The notes under the pieces are model-generated. The model saw nothing but the letters and a program-made list of their open reading frames with translations, ran no database searches and had not been told where the DNA came from. Shown here in pieces: positions 15,515 through 23,815 of a stretch of DNA of 35,160 nucleotides. The number at the start of each line of letters is the position of its first letter. Within the stretch, counting starts at the first letter, position 1. This stretch comes from a bacterium (GTDB taxonomy: Bacteria; Desulfobacterota; DSWW01): the NCBI GenBank assembly GCA_028277985.1, contig JANQFG010000148.1, positions 1 through 35,160 on the forward strand, in the 5' to 3' direction. The position numbers and the translations under genes were made by a program.

Positions 15515-16561
15515 ATGGCGATTTCAGAGCATCCAGGCCTGACTTCCTACCTGGCCGAGAAGCTGGGGGGAGACGATCTCAAGGTCACCGACGAGTGGCA
15601 GAACACCGAAGGCTGGTCCATGGAGACCTTCAGCCTGTCCCTCGAGTACTCCAAGGAAGGCGCCCAGGTTCAACAGGACATCATTCTGCGCCGGCAACCC
15701 GTGAGCGGACTGCTCGAGCCCTACGACGCTTCCACCGAGTACCGGGTCCTCACCGCACTCCAGAACACGGGCGTTACCATACCCGAGACGTTCTGGTACG
15801 AGCCTGACCCTGCTGTTTTCGAGCGTCCCTTCTACGCGATGGAGAAGGTGGACGGTGAGGTCCACTTCCTGATCCAGAGCACCGACCCGGATTATCGGCT
15901 GATCCCGGACGATCAGGAAAGGGAAAGCCTGGCCGCCGATTTCATCACCAATCTGGTTCGCATCCACACCTGCGACTGGCGATCCCTCGGACTCGATTTC
16001 CTGGGCGACCCGGGACCCGGAAAGGGCTCCGCTCTTCATCAGACCGAGTATTGGGAAGCCGTGATCGACCGGGCCGGATGCAGGCAGAAGCCTCTCGTGA
16101 CCCTTGCGGTGAACTGGCTCAGACAGAACGCGCCTGAAAACGATACGCCCCGGCTCATTCACGGCGATTACCGGAGCGGCAACTACCTCTACAGGGAGAA
16201 AAGGATCCGCGCAATCCTCGACTGGGAAATGGTGCACATCGGGGATCCCCACGAGGACCTGACCTATGTGTTGGGCCAACTGTGGCGGTCTCCCCCACCC
16301 ACCAACTGGGTGAGCCATCTTCTCACGGAGGAGGAGTTCCTGAAGAGGTACGAGGAGGAGTCGGGAATCACGGTGGAACCGGAGAAACTCCATTACTGCC
16401 AGATTCTGAACGACCTGAAGGCGGTCGGGATCATCACCACCGCAACCAACGCGTTTGTGAAAAACAAGACCCCGGATCTGCGGCCCGGCATCTTTGGCAG
16501 CCTTCTCGACATGGCCTATGCCGGCCTTACCCAGCATCTGGATGGGGGATTCAAGGTATGA
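15515..16561 (+). CDS. APH-fold phosphotransferase, 348 aa
   Basis: Second member of the APH/ACAD10-type kinase superfamily in the window. IILRRQPVSGLLEPYDASTE holds the nucleotide-binding region, RLIHGDYRSGNYLYR the catalytic loop (HGD....N) and AILDWEMVHIGDPHEDLTY the DWE metal site. It is about the same length as the protein at 4223, with modest similarity outside the motifs. The start has a GGAG site and a sigma70-like promoter 43 bp upstream. Its stop overlaps the start of the next gene (ATGA), so the two are translationally coupled, and a CrtC-like protein follows. Family members act on small hydroxylated substrates or hydroxyacyl-CoAs; the substrate here is unknown, but linkage suggests a lipid or terpenoid. 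Confidence 0.88.
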   Translation: MAISEHPGLTSYLAEKLGGDDLKVTDEWQNTEGWSMETFSLSLEYSKEGAQVQQDIILRRQPVSGLLEPYDASTEYRVLTALQNTGVTIPETFWYEPDPAVFERPFYAMEKVDGEVHFLIQSTDPDYRLIPDDQERESLAADFITNLVRIHTCDWRSLGLDFLGDPGPGKGSALHQTEYWEAVIDRAGCRQKPLVTLAVNWLRQNAPENDTPRLIHGDYRSGNYLYREKRIRAILDWEMVHIGDPHEDLTYVLGQLWRSPPPTNWVSHLLTEEEFLKRYEEESGITVEPEKLHYCQILNDLKAVGIITTATNAFVKNKTPDLRPGIFGSLLDMAYAGLTQHLDGGFKV

Positions 16562-17058
16562 AGGACGCACCCCTGACGACGATCGTGGAGCGAATCAACC
16601 ACGCACTGGAGAACGTGATCGCCCCAGAGGTCGAATCCCCGATCGTCCGCGGCCAGCTCTTTGCCGTCGTGGAGATGCTGAACCAGCTTCCGGGGAAGTA
16701 CGAGTACAGGCACGATCTGCTGGCCCAGGACATCCAGGTCGGTAAACAGATGCTGACCACGCTCCTCGAGGCCCTGACAAAGGCCGGGATCCGGACGCCC
16801 GAAGCGATCTCGGCCGAGACCCGGGAAGTCGACTTGCTCGGGATGAGCGGCGAGCACCTTCGGGAGGAGAGAGGCAGGGTGGAGGAAGCGGTGAGCAGCG
16901 CCCTCGATCTTCTGGATGCCAACCGGTCCGCAATCCCGGATGCGGAGAAGATCGAGAAGACCGTGCTGGGACAGCTCGGCCAGAACATCCTTCGCGATAT
17001 GATGCTCTTTCGACGTCAACGATTCGATAAGATCTCTCAAAGAGCCCAGGAGGAATGA
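16558..17058 (+). CDS. Helical hypothetical protein, 166 aa
   Basis: Not recognised. Almost entirely alpha-helical by appearance (ERINHALENVIAPEVESP, VEMLNQLPGKYEYRHDLLAQ, EERGRVEEAVSSALDLLDAN), soluble, with no signal or membrane segment. The ATG overlaps the stop of the APH gene (ATGA), and its own stop is 4 bp before the next start, so it is firmly within a three-gene operon. The regularity and size suggest a small partner or stabilising subunit for the APH kinase; this is inference from coupling only. Confidence 0.78.
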   Translation: MKDAPLTTIVERINHALENVIAPEVESPIVRGQLFAVVEMLNQLPGKYEYRHDLLAQDIQVGKQMLTTLLEALTKAGIRTPEAISAETREVDLLGMSGEHLREERGRVEEAVSSALDLLDANRSAIPDAEKIEKTVLGQLGQNILRDMMLFRRQRFDKISQRAQEE

Positions 17059-17062
17059 AAAC

Positions 17063-17968
17063 ATGTCCACCGTGCCGCCACAGGACGAATTCGTCCACCA
17101 GGACTACCCTCGAAATGAAGAGAAGGCCTGGAAAGAGAACTGGTACTTCAATTTCATCGACCGGGAGAACAACGCCTGGGGCATCAATCACATCTCCCTG
17201 GAGCGTCACAAGCAGAAGGGGCGCTTCAGCGCCTTCCACGTGGTGGACGGCGAGATCCTGATGTACCTGAACTACATCGACCTCGCCGAGGACTTCTCGG
17301 AGATCAATGATGGAAAGCTGAAGGTCGAGTTTATCGAGCCTCACAAGAAGTTCCGTCTCACCTTCGAGGGCCCGAACCATTCCGTAGAGCTCAACTACCT
17401 TGCCCGGTTCGACGTGTTCGACTACGCCGCCAAGGGAGACAAGTCGCTTACCGGGAACAAGAGCAGTCTCGCGATACAGCACTACGAGCAGGCCTTGTCC
17501 GTCAATGGAACGCTCACCAAGGACGGTGTGGCAAGACCCATCTCGTGCCTCGGCCACCGGGACCACTCGTGGGGCTATCGGGACGAGACCAACATTGCCG
17601 GTTGGAACTGGATCGCGGTGCAGTTTCCGGATAAGACGATCAACGTCTCCCAGGTTCGCGTCGGGGGCATGGAACCGATGAGCCGGGGATTCGTCTCGGA
17701 GGCTTCCGGAAACGTGGGCATCCGGGAAGTCAGGATCGTGCCGGGCACGCGCAACGAGGAAGGCATCCCTCTGAGCTCGACCTTCGAGGCGGTCGACGAG
17801 AGCGGGCGTCCCTGGACCCTGACCTCCAACCGGTTTTCAGGTCTGGTTCTGCCTCTGAGCGAGAAGGGCAAGGATGTGGTGGTATACGAGAACTTCTCGG
17901 ACTACACCCTTGCGGAGACCGGCGAAACCGGGGTCGGGATCGACGAGTACCTGGACAACCCGGGGTAG
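17063..17968 (+). CDS. CrtC/lipocalin-like protein (DUF7064/7065-type), 301 aa
   Basis: Beta-rich protein with two similar halves, as in hydroxyneurosporene synthase (CrtC)/AttH-like lipocalin folds and DUF7064/7065 proteins. The first half begins ENWYFNFIDRENNAWGINHI and contains GRFSAFHVVDGEIL; the second opens with SCLGHRDHSWGYRDE, a His/Trp/Arg patch typical of this fold, and NWIAVQFPDKTINVSQVR. No signal peptide, so cytoplasmic. GAGGAATGAAAAC precedes the ATG. Related proteins are linked to steroid, terpenoid or carotenoid genes; hydration or binding of a hydrophobic ligand is possible. Family assignment is by pattern and moderately certain. Confidence 0.68.
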   Translation: MSTVPPQDEFVHQDYPRNEEKAWKENWYFNFIDRENNAWGINHISLERHKQKGRFSAFHVVDGEILMYLNYIDLAEDFSEINDGKLKVEFIEPHKKFRLTFEGPNHSVELNYLARFDVFDYAAKGDKSLTGNKSSLAIQHYEQALSVNGTLTKDGVARPISCLGHRDHSWGYRDETNIAGWNWIAVQFPDKTINVSQVRVGGMEPMSRGFVSEASGNVGIREVRIVPGTRNEEGIPLSSTFEAVDESGRPWTLTSNRFSGLVLPLSEKGKDVVVYENFSDYTLAETGETGVGIDEYLDNPG

Positions 17969-18143
17969 TGTCCTGTCCCCGATCACATCCCCTACCCTAT
18001 AGACCTCTGTGCCCGGATTGTTCCCTCATCGAGAAGGGATGATCGAGCGGAATCGAGAAGGTCTTGGGTTCATACACATCATCGCAAACCCGAGCAGAGC
18101 GCCTATGGCAGAATGTAGTGAAGCGAAACCCGAGTAGTCCGGC

Positions 18144-20936
18144 TCACAAACGGGATCGTGTTCGCACGTACCATATGAGAACGACCATGCCGACCGGGAG
18201 CAAGAAGATACTGAGGCCATTCAGAATGCGGGATGGAACCTGTGAAGAACCATTCCCGTAGAGAGAGGCCTCGGCAACCTGGGCTGCACCCCACCCAGGG
18301 TCAGGGTCTTCTACCTGTGCATACTTGATCGTAACGTAGTCGTTGTCATTCTCCCCGGTCACATACACATTGCCCGTCTCATCTACGGCAAGAGCCGCTG
18401 CAGCACCGTACTCCCCTAGCTCCCCATACCGGGCCACCCAGATCTGCTTGCCGTTGGGGCCGTACTTGACCGTTGCATAGGCACTCGAGCTCTCCCCGGT
18501 CACGTACACACTGCCTGCGTCGTCCAGGGTCAAGTCCTCGGCTCCATCCGAGGACTGGTAGTCATACCGTTTCACCCAAATCGGATCGCCACCAGGACCG
18601 TACTTGATCGTCAAATAATCTTCATCATCAAAGATGTACGGAATGATCTCGTGCAGGCTTCTTCCGGTCACATATGCATAGCCTGCGCTGTCCACTACCA
18701 GGGCCCGGGCCTGGTCGTCACTGATCCCCAGGGAGTCGTATCGGTGTTTCCAGAGCTCGTTCCCATCCTGATCGTACTTCACAGTGGCATAGTCGTAGTA
18801 ATCATCGTTCCCCTTGCTCTTTCCCGTGACCCAGGCATTGCCTGCCCCGTCCACTGCCAGGGCGCTTGGCTGATCGTCGCTGCCTGTATGGGCATCATAG
18901 CGGACCGACCAGACCTCGTTGCCGTCTGTGTCGTACTTCACCGTAGCATAGTCAGGATCTCCCCCGCTTCCCTGGCTCGCCCCGGTCACATAGGCATTGC
19001 CCATACCGTCAAGAGCAATGGCCGTGGCCTCGTCGTCACTTCCCGCAGGCCCGTCATACCGTGCCACCCAGAGCTCGGTTCCATCAGCGTCCCGTTTCAC
19101 GGTTGCATAGTCATAATCCCCGCCGCTTCCCTGGCTCCTCCCTGTCACGTAGAGATTCCCCGCACCATCCATGGCCATGGCCGTGGCCCTATCACTTCCC
19201 CCTGCCGGCCCGTCATACCGGACCACCCAGAGCTCGGTGCCGCTCGCGTCGTACTTTACCGTGGTGAAGTCGTTGCCAGTAGATCCTCCGTCACTGCTAC
19301 CCGTGACATAGAGATTCCCCGCGCTGTCTACCGCCAGGGCCGAAGCCTGGTCATCTCCCCCTGCGGGCCCGTCATACCGGGCCACCCAGAGCTCAGTGCC
19401 GTCCGGACCGTACTTGGCCGTGGCATATTCCCTGTTTGTCACGCCCCCTTCACTGCTGCCCGTCACATAAACGTTGCCGGTCGAGTCTAGTGTCAAGTCC
19501 GCAGGGCTCTCGTCCAGATCCCTCCGCACTGTTGGGTTGTAGAAGGCCACCCAGAGTTCGGCCCCGTCCGTGTCGTACTTCACGGTTGCGTAATCGCGAT
19601 AAATCAAACCCTGCCCTTTGCTGATCTGCCCAGCAACAAGGATGGCCCCTGTGCCGTCCATGGCGATGGCTACGGGTTCATCAGCCCAGGATCCCGGTCC
19701 GTCGTAGCGGGCCGCCCAGAGCTCGGTCCCGTCTGTATCGTACCTGACGGTCGCGTAGTCCCTGTGTGTCCCCGCACCGTAGCTGCTACCCGTGACGCTG
19801 ATATTGCCGGCACCGTCCACGGCCAAGGCACGGGCCGTATCGTCCTCACTATCGGGCCCGTCGTAGCGTGCCACCCAGAGCTCGGTTCCGTCCGTGTCGT
19901 ACTTCACGGTTGCAAAGTCATCGGACGATGACGCCCCGTCATAACTCCCCCCCGTCACAAGGACGTTCCCCTCACTGTCCAGGACGATGTCGAATGCGGA
20001 ATCAGTGAAATTCCCAGGTCCGTCGTAGTGAGCCACCCAGAGCTCGGTTCCGTCGGAACCGTACTTGATGGTTGCGTAGTCATATCCCGTGCCGATTTCG
20101 TCGCTGCTGCCTGTCACATAGAGATTGCCGAATTCGTCCAGGGCCAACCCTTCGGCTTCGTCCGTCCCGTTGTCAGACCCGTTGTACTGGGACACCCACA
20201 GTTCGTTGCCGTTCGCATCGTACTTGACGGCCAGGATATCCTCCATGCTGTCCGTCCCGTCACTGAAACCTGCAACGTAGACATTGCCTTCACTGTCAAC
20301 CGCCAGCTCCTCCCCTCCATCACCACGATTGGCCGGGCCGTTGTATCTGGCCACCCAGAGCTCGTTGCCGGACGAATCATATTTCACGGTGGCACAGTCA
20401 AAATCTGTACCGTCTCCAACGCTCCAGCCTGTCACATAAACGTTGCCGGCATCATCCGTGGCCACGTCCCTGAGACCGTCCACACTCGACCCCGGCCCCT
20501 CGTAAATGGCCACCCAGAGCTCGGTTCCGTCCGTATCGTACTTGATCGTGACATAGCCGTCGAAGCCAAAGCCGCCCCCCTGACCACCCACGTAGACATT
20601 TCCTGAAGCGTCCACTGCAATGGCCCTGCAGTGCTCGTAGGAGCCTGCATCATATCTGGCAGCCCAGATCTCGTTCCCGTCCGGATCATACTTCACTGTC
20701 GCACAGTCGTGTTTCGACACACCACCGTCACTCTCACCCGTAGCATAGACATTGCCAAGACCGTCCACCGCCACGTCCCACGGATCATCCCCGTCCTCCC
20801 AATACAGAGGGAAGTCGTATCGGGCCACCCATGTCTCCACGGCCACATCACAGAACGCATCCCCCAGAAGGGTCCACAGGCAGAAGAGGACAACCGAGAA
20901 GACGGTCAGAAGTCTCCTGAAATCATTTGTATCCAT
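18144..20936 (-). CDS. SBBP-repeat beta-propeller surface protein with C-terminal TM, 930 aa
   Basis: Exported protein built from sixteen consecutive repeats of about 50 residues, each running ELWVARYDGP...DDxAxALAVDxxGNVYVTG...DYATVKYDxDGN. This is the seven-bladed/SBBP (beta-propeller) repeat type. A signal peptide is visible in RLLTVFSVVLFCLWTLLGDA. The C-terminus has PDPGWG, a linker, then a single hydrophobic span (FLLPVGMVVLIWYV) and a basic tail RTRSRL, a membrane-anchor or sorting-signal layout. The ATG at 20936 with GAGAAGGGGGGATC upstream is preferred to an ATG at 21083 that would add a non-signal extension. Sixteen blades suggest two propellers. No adjacent cognate genes are seen. 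Confidence 0.85.
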   Translation of the reverse strand: MDTNDFRRLLTVFSVVLFCLWTLLGDAFCDVAVETWVARYDFPLYWEDGDDPWDVAVDGLGNVYATGESDGGVSKHDCATVKYDPDGNEIWAARYDAGSYEHCRAIAVDASGNVYVGGQGGGFGFDGYVTIKYDTDGTELWVAIYEGPGSSVDGLRDVATDDAGNVYVTGWSVGDGTDFDCATVKYDSSGNELWVARYNGPANRGDGGEELAVDSEGNVYVAGFSDGTDSMEDILAVKYDANGNELWVSQYNGSDNGTDEAEGLALDEFGNLYVTGSSDEIGTGYDYATIKYGSDGTELWVAHYDGPGNFTDSAFDIVLDSEGNVLVTGGSYDGASSSDDFATVKYDTDGTELWVARYDGPDSEDDTARALAVDGAGNISVTGSSYGAGTHRDYATVRYDTDGTELWAARYDGPGSWADEPVAIAMDGTGAILVAGQISKGQGLIYRDYATVKYDTDGAELWVAFYNPTVRRDLDESPADLTLDSTGNVYVTGSSEGGVTNREYATAKYGPDGTELWVARYDGPAGGDDQASALAVDSAGNLYVTGSSDGGSTGNDFTTVKYDASGTELWVVRYDGPAGGSDRATAMAMDGAGNLYVTGRSQGSGGDYDYATVKRDADGTELWVARYDGPAGSDDEATAIALDGMGNAYVTGASQGSGGDPDYATVKYDTDGNEVWSVRYDAHTGSDDQPSALAVDGAGNAWVTGKSKGNDDYYDYATVKYDQDGNELWKHRYDSLGISDDQARALVVDSAGYAYVTGRSLHEIIPYIFDDEDYLTIKYGPGGDPIWVKRYDYQSSDGAEDLTLDDAGSVYVTGESSSAYATVKYGPNGKQIWVARYGELGEYGAAAALAVDETGNVYVTGENDNDYVTIKYAQVEDPDPGWGAAQVAEASLYGNGSSQVPSRILNGLSIFLLPVGMVVLIWYVRTRSRL
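18290..20830 (-). repeat. Coding tandem repeat, ~150-165 bp period
   Basis: The sixteen protein repeats of the preceding gene are visible at DNA level as recurring GAGCTCGG/GCCACCCAGAGCTCGGT strings every about 150-160 bp. Internal units are very similar, the end units diverged, indicating expansion by unit duplication. Confidence 0.8.
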
Positions 20937-21221
20937 GATCCCCCCTTCTCTTGAGGTTACGTGAACTCGAGCCCTTCTTCCTTGCGAATGCCCTGTTCTG
21001 GGTCGATCCGGCCCGTTCGGTTTTCTGCAATGCTTCGGAACGATTCCATTTCTTCGGTTCATGTCTGGCGAAAAGCATAACACATCATGCCTTTAATTAG
21101 TACAAAAAACAATTATGGAAGTGTACATTTCTTTTCAGCAGGTCATGCGTTGGAGAGGGCATGCATTGAGCAGGCAAGGACATGGATATGCGTGACTCGA
21201 GGGCCTGTGTTCTTTTCTCTG
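20937..21221. other. AT-rich intergenic interval at the left edge of the accessory block
   Basis: About 285 bp separating two minus-strand genes. It contains a marked AT-rich patch near 21090-21125 (TTAATTAGTACAAAAAACAATT), probably part of the promoter of the propeller gene. No gene, direct repeat or attachment-site-like sequence was recognised. Confidence 0.4.
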
Positions 21222-21650
21222 CTATAGAATTCCGATGATGAAGGCGGCCAGAAACAATCCCATGATCGACGCAATCATGATGGCTAGTGTTCTGTGATAG
21301 TTCTGAGGGTCTATCATGCCTTTCAAATCCATCTTCCTTATCAATGGAAACAAGCGCCAGAAGAAGCTGGCGATAGACAGGATCATGACTGCACATGAAA
21401 TGACTTTTACCTGATGACTACCGAAGCATAAGATGACAACCAGCAGGGCGAGGAAGATGAGCTTCACCCCCGCTACCCAGTTGACCAAGTATCTGGCGAG
21501 GTCCCCATATTGCTCATCATCCTCTATGTTGTGCCAGGCTTTGAATACGCCCATTCCATTGAATTGTTTTGTGCCCGGATTGAAATAGAGGGTCATGACA
21601 TTCGCAAATTCCATGAGGACGAATATGGAAATACAAACATTGATGAGCAT
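21222..21650 (-). CDS. Four-TM membrane protein, 142 aa
   Basis: Not recognised. Four hydrophobic spans are apparent: INVCISIFVLMEFANVM, GVKLIFLALLVVILCF, VISCAVMILSIASFFW and LAIMIASIMGLFLAAFIIGI; the loop between spans 1 and 2 holds the charged GVFKAWHNIEDDEQYGDLAR. The ATG at 21650 has AAGGGAGATC upstream. It follows the FAD oxidoreductase gene on the same strand by 78 bp and is probably cotranscribed. Codon use and base composition are AT-richer than the genes left of 20.9 kb. Confidence 0.78.
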   Translation of the reverse strand: MLINVCISIFVLMEFANVMTLYFNPGTKQFNGMGVFKAWHNIEDDEQYGDLARYLVNWVAGVKLIFLALLVVILCFGSHQVKVISCAVMILSIASFFWRLFPLIRKMDLKGMIDPQNYHRTLAIMIASIMGLFLAAFIIGIL

Positions 21651-21728
21651 ACGATGATCTCCCTTGATTGTTGAACAACGCGGGCGCAGCAGTATAGAAG
21701 GATGGATGACGTATCTTGGTTCCTGATG

Positions 21729-23126
21729 TCACATGAGCATCTCGAAAAGCCTCAGGGCACTGTCTGCGGCCAGCTCTCCGCCGATGCCGTGCATTCCCGA
21801 GTCGGCGCTGCAATGATACAGGTTCTTGATCTCCGGGTCCTTGATGGGGGGGCGATTCTCGCCTACCTGGCCCAACTTCTGTGCTATGCCGATGACATTG
21901 CCGTCCTCTCCAAAAAGGTTCTCGATGTCGCTGGGCGAAGTGTAGCTGGTCCACATAATATGCCGGCTGACGCCAGGGAAGAGGACTTCAAGGCCGTTGA
22001 TAAAGGCCTGTTCCCATTTCTTCCGGTCCTCCGGTGAAATATCGACAGCCTTGCTGCCTACACCAGCACCTGCAATGAGAAGTTGTCTTCCCTCGGGGCA
22101 GGAAGTGGGATCGATGTTTGAGAGAATGGGTACCATCAAGACTTCCATGGTTTCAGGAATCATACCCCCTTCCACCTCTTCCTCTCTGGTGTAAAGATCG
22201 TCGGTGCCGAAGTACAGGACCATTGTCTTGTTCTCGATGAACGGCTCATCCAAGGCTACCTTGAGTGCGGCAGCACACAAGGAGTACTCGTAACCATCCA
22301 CCTTCTCCAGGAATTCTTTGCTGTAATGCCGGCGACCTACGAGTGATTCTACGGTGGGCTTGAGCCCGGCGTTGGAGATAATGATATCGCACTGCCGTGT
22401 AGTCCCATCTTTCAATTCTACGCCTTTGGCGACCTTGTCCTCGACGAGAATACGTTTAATGGGCGTGACCAGATGCATCCGGCCGCCTTGCTCCTCCATG
22501 ATCCTCACGTATGCCTCGGGAATAGCACCTGTGCCTCCTATGGGGTAGCCCACTGCTTCCTTTACCCTCATCTCCTTGTTGCAGCGAGCCCACTCTCCCA
22601 CAGGGGTTTCGTAATCATGGGTGACAAAGCAAAGGCCGGATATGAAACCGAAAATGGTCCGGGCACGGTCGTTCTTGATGTACTTCTCGATTTGCTCGAG
22701 CATATTGACCTTGTCGTATTCGTCATACTGGTCTTCGGGTATGGAGAGGGTCTCCACATAGAACTGCAGGATCTTCTGGATCTCGTCATCTGTGAACCCC
22801 AGCTTCTCGATTTCTCTGGGAAACAGGAGATCCGTCCCCTTGTAATTGAAGTGAGAAGCGCCTGTTTCCAGATACTGCCACCTGACAGCGTCGGGCTGGT
22901 CCACGAGTTTCAGAATCTCGCCTATGGGCCCTTTGTCACAGTTTCCGACCATATGGCAGCCGACATCCAGGCGAAACCCCTCCCGGTCATAGGAGGCGAA
23001 CCTGCCGCCAATGAGCTTGTTCTTCTCATAGAGGTCCACTTCATAGTCCCCCGAATGTGCCAAAAGCACGGCAATGCCACTGCCGGCAATGCCACTGCCG
23101 ATGACCGCTACCTTCTTCTTTGCCAT
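21729..23126 (-). CDS. Phytoene-desaturase-like FAD oxidoreductase, 465 aa
   Basis: FAD-dependent enzyme of the CrtI/amine-oxidase superfamily. The N-terminus KKKVAVIGSGIAGSGIAVLL is the dinucleotide-binding motif, followed by DLYEKNKLIGGRFASYDREG and LDVGCHMVGN typical of phytoene desaturase/carotene isomerase-like enzymes. The C-terminal FAD motif reads NLYHCSADSGMHGIGGELAA. Length is normal. The start ATG has AGGCGAAGGGGGA upstream. Homologues act on isoprenoid chains, but many family members lie outside carotenoid gene clusters; no phytoene synthase or other carotenoid gene is present here, so the substrate is open. It forms a probable pair with the membrane protein at 21222. Confidence 0.86.
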   Translation of the reverse strand: MAKKKVAVIGSGIAGSGIAVLLAHSGDYEVDLYEKNKLIGGRFASYDREGFRLDVGCHMVGNCDKGPIGEILKLVDQPDAVRWQYLETGASHFNYKGTDLLFPREIEKLGFTDDEIQKILQFYVETLSIPEDQYDEYDKVNMLEQIEKYIKNDRARTIFGFISGLCFVTHDYETPVGEWARCNKEMRVKEAVGYPIGGTGAIPEAYVRIMEEQGGRMHLVTPIKRILVEDKVAKGVELKDGTTRQCDIIISNAGLKPTVESLVGRRHYSKEFLEKVDGYEYSLCAAALKVALDEPFIENKTMVLYFGTDDLYTREEEVEGGMIPETMEVLMVPILSNIDPTSCPEGRQLLIAGAGVGSKAVDISPEDRKKWEQAFINGLEVLFPGVSRHIMWTSYTSPSDIENLFGEDGNVIGIAQKLGQVGENRPPIKDPEIKNLYHCSADSGMHGIGGELAADSALRLFEMLM

Positions 23127-23365
23127 GGTCTTTTCCCCCTTCGCCTGTTGGAGTCCAGGGCTTCAGGGCACTCTAGAATTCTGAACCGGGTTTTGCAAGA
23201 CAAATTTCTACTGGCCTGGGCCAGAGTATGCATTAATCGTATTCATGGAGGAAATGTGAAAGGCATTACGGATTTCTTAGCAGTGTGTTTGAATGCTTGC
23301 ATCTATATGGGTTGAAATAGGCGCCAAGAGAAGCGGGGGATGGTCTGAAAATCTAAATCATGTTA
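23127..23365. other. Non-coding stretch between the FAD oxidoreductase and the RdhB-like relic
   Basis: No convincing gene. It holds the candidate promoter at 23170-23198; the rest shows no recognisable structure. Confidence 0.4.
23170..23198 (-). promoter_or_regulatory. Possible promoter of the FAD oxidoreductase
   Basis: Minus-strand TTGCAA and TAGAGT with 17-bp spacing, 44 bp upstream of the start codon. Moderate match only. Confidence 0.3.
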
Positions 23366-23629
23366 CTAGATGTTTTTGGAGTACTGCCACTCCCCTACGA
23401 TGATCAAGATGATGCCGACGGTGCCGAACATGCCAAGACCCATCCAGGCGGCTTGCACTTCGTGCTCCAGATAGGAGCTGAAAAGCGTGTCAAATGCCAT
23501 GAAGATCGAACCGGCACCACAAACATACAGTCCCTATACATACCATTGTATCTTCCTGCCGGAAGATCTGATTCTATTGCAGAGGCTGACGACAGCGATT
23601 CCTAGTATGATACCCAAAACAAGATTCAT
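23366..23629 (-). pseudogene. RdhB-like reductive dehalogenase anchor relic with one in-frame TAG
   Basis: Eighty-eight codons on the minus strand from ATG (23629) to TAG (23366) read as a small membrane protein: MNLVLGIILGIAVVSLCNRI, then KIQWYV, an in-frame TAG at 23534-23536 (codon 32), then GLYVCGAGSIFMAFDTLFSS, YLEHEVQAAWMGLGMFGTVG and IILIIVGEWQYSKNI. WY-x-W, S-x-x-EHE-x-x-AAWMG and a following membrane span are the pattern of RdhB/PceB anchor proteins as I know them. TAG fits a mutated TGG (Trp), which the family has after WY. The upstream GGAGGATTCAG site is intact and the start overlaps (ATGA) the end of an RdhA-like fragment. The family call rests on pattern memory only. Confidence 0.6.
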
Positions 23630-23814
23630 CTGAATCCTCCTTCCATCTCTCCGAGTCCCGCAGCAACGGCCCATGGCACATCATTCATGCTGGGCATATC
23701 AACAGTATCGTACCCAAGGCCTGTGATGAAATTTCTGATCCGCGTCATTGCAGGAAAGGAATCGCTGGCACCGACTCTGTCACCGGCAGCCCCCAATTGA
23801 GACCCGGCCCGGAC
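23626..23814 (-). pseudogene. RdhA-like catalytic-core fragment
   Basis: On the minus strand residues read SQLGAAGDRVGASDSF, MTRIRNFITGLGYDTVD and NDVPWAVAAGLGEM, which is the conserved core of cobamide-dependent reductive dehalogenases (FIR-x-LGY-x-A...ND...P-x-A-x-x-AGLGE). The signature stops right after AGLGEM, where a normal RdhA continues with GR-x-GLLITPEYG and the two Fe-S clusters; here GGFR and a stop follow, overlapping the next start. No Tat signal or N-terminal half was found upstream. It is therefore a remnant, not a functional enzyme. Confidence 0.55.
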
Positions 23815-23815
23815 A

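Noticed and set aside
18290..20830. Regular DNA repeats that might suggest a CRISPR or satellite array
   Set aside because: The period is about 150-165 bp, and the repeats are in frame and code for SBBP propeller units.
21729..23126. Carotenoid biosynthesis cluster
   Set aside because: Only one phytoene-desaturase-like protein is present, with no phytoene synthase, cyclase or other carotenoid gene nearby.
22473..23315. 280-residue plus-strand open frame
   Set aside because: It is antisense to the FAD oxidoreductase, which has clear motifs over the same bases.
23534..23536. In-frame TAG in the RdhB-like relic as a pyrrolysine codon
   Set aside because: It sits where relatives have Trp after WY, so a TGG-to-TAG mutation is simpler; the neighbouring RdhA-like fragments are also broken.
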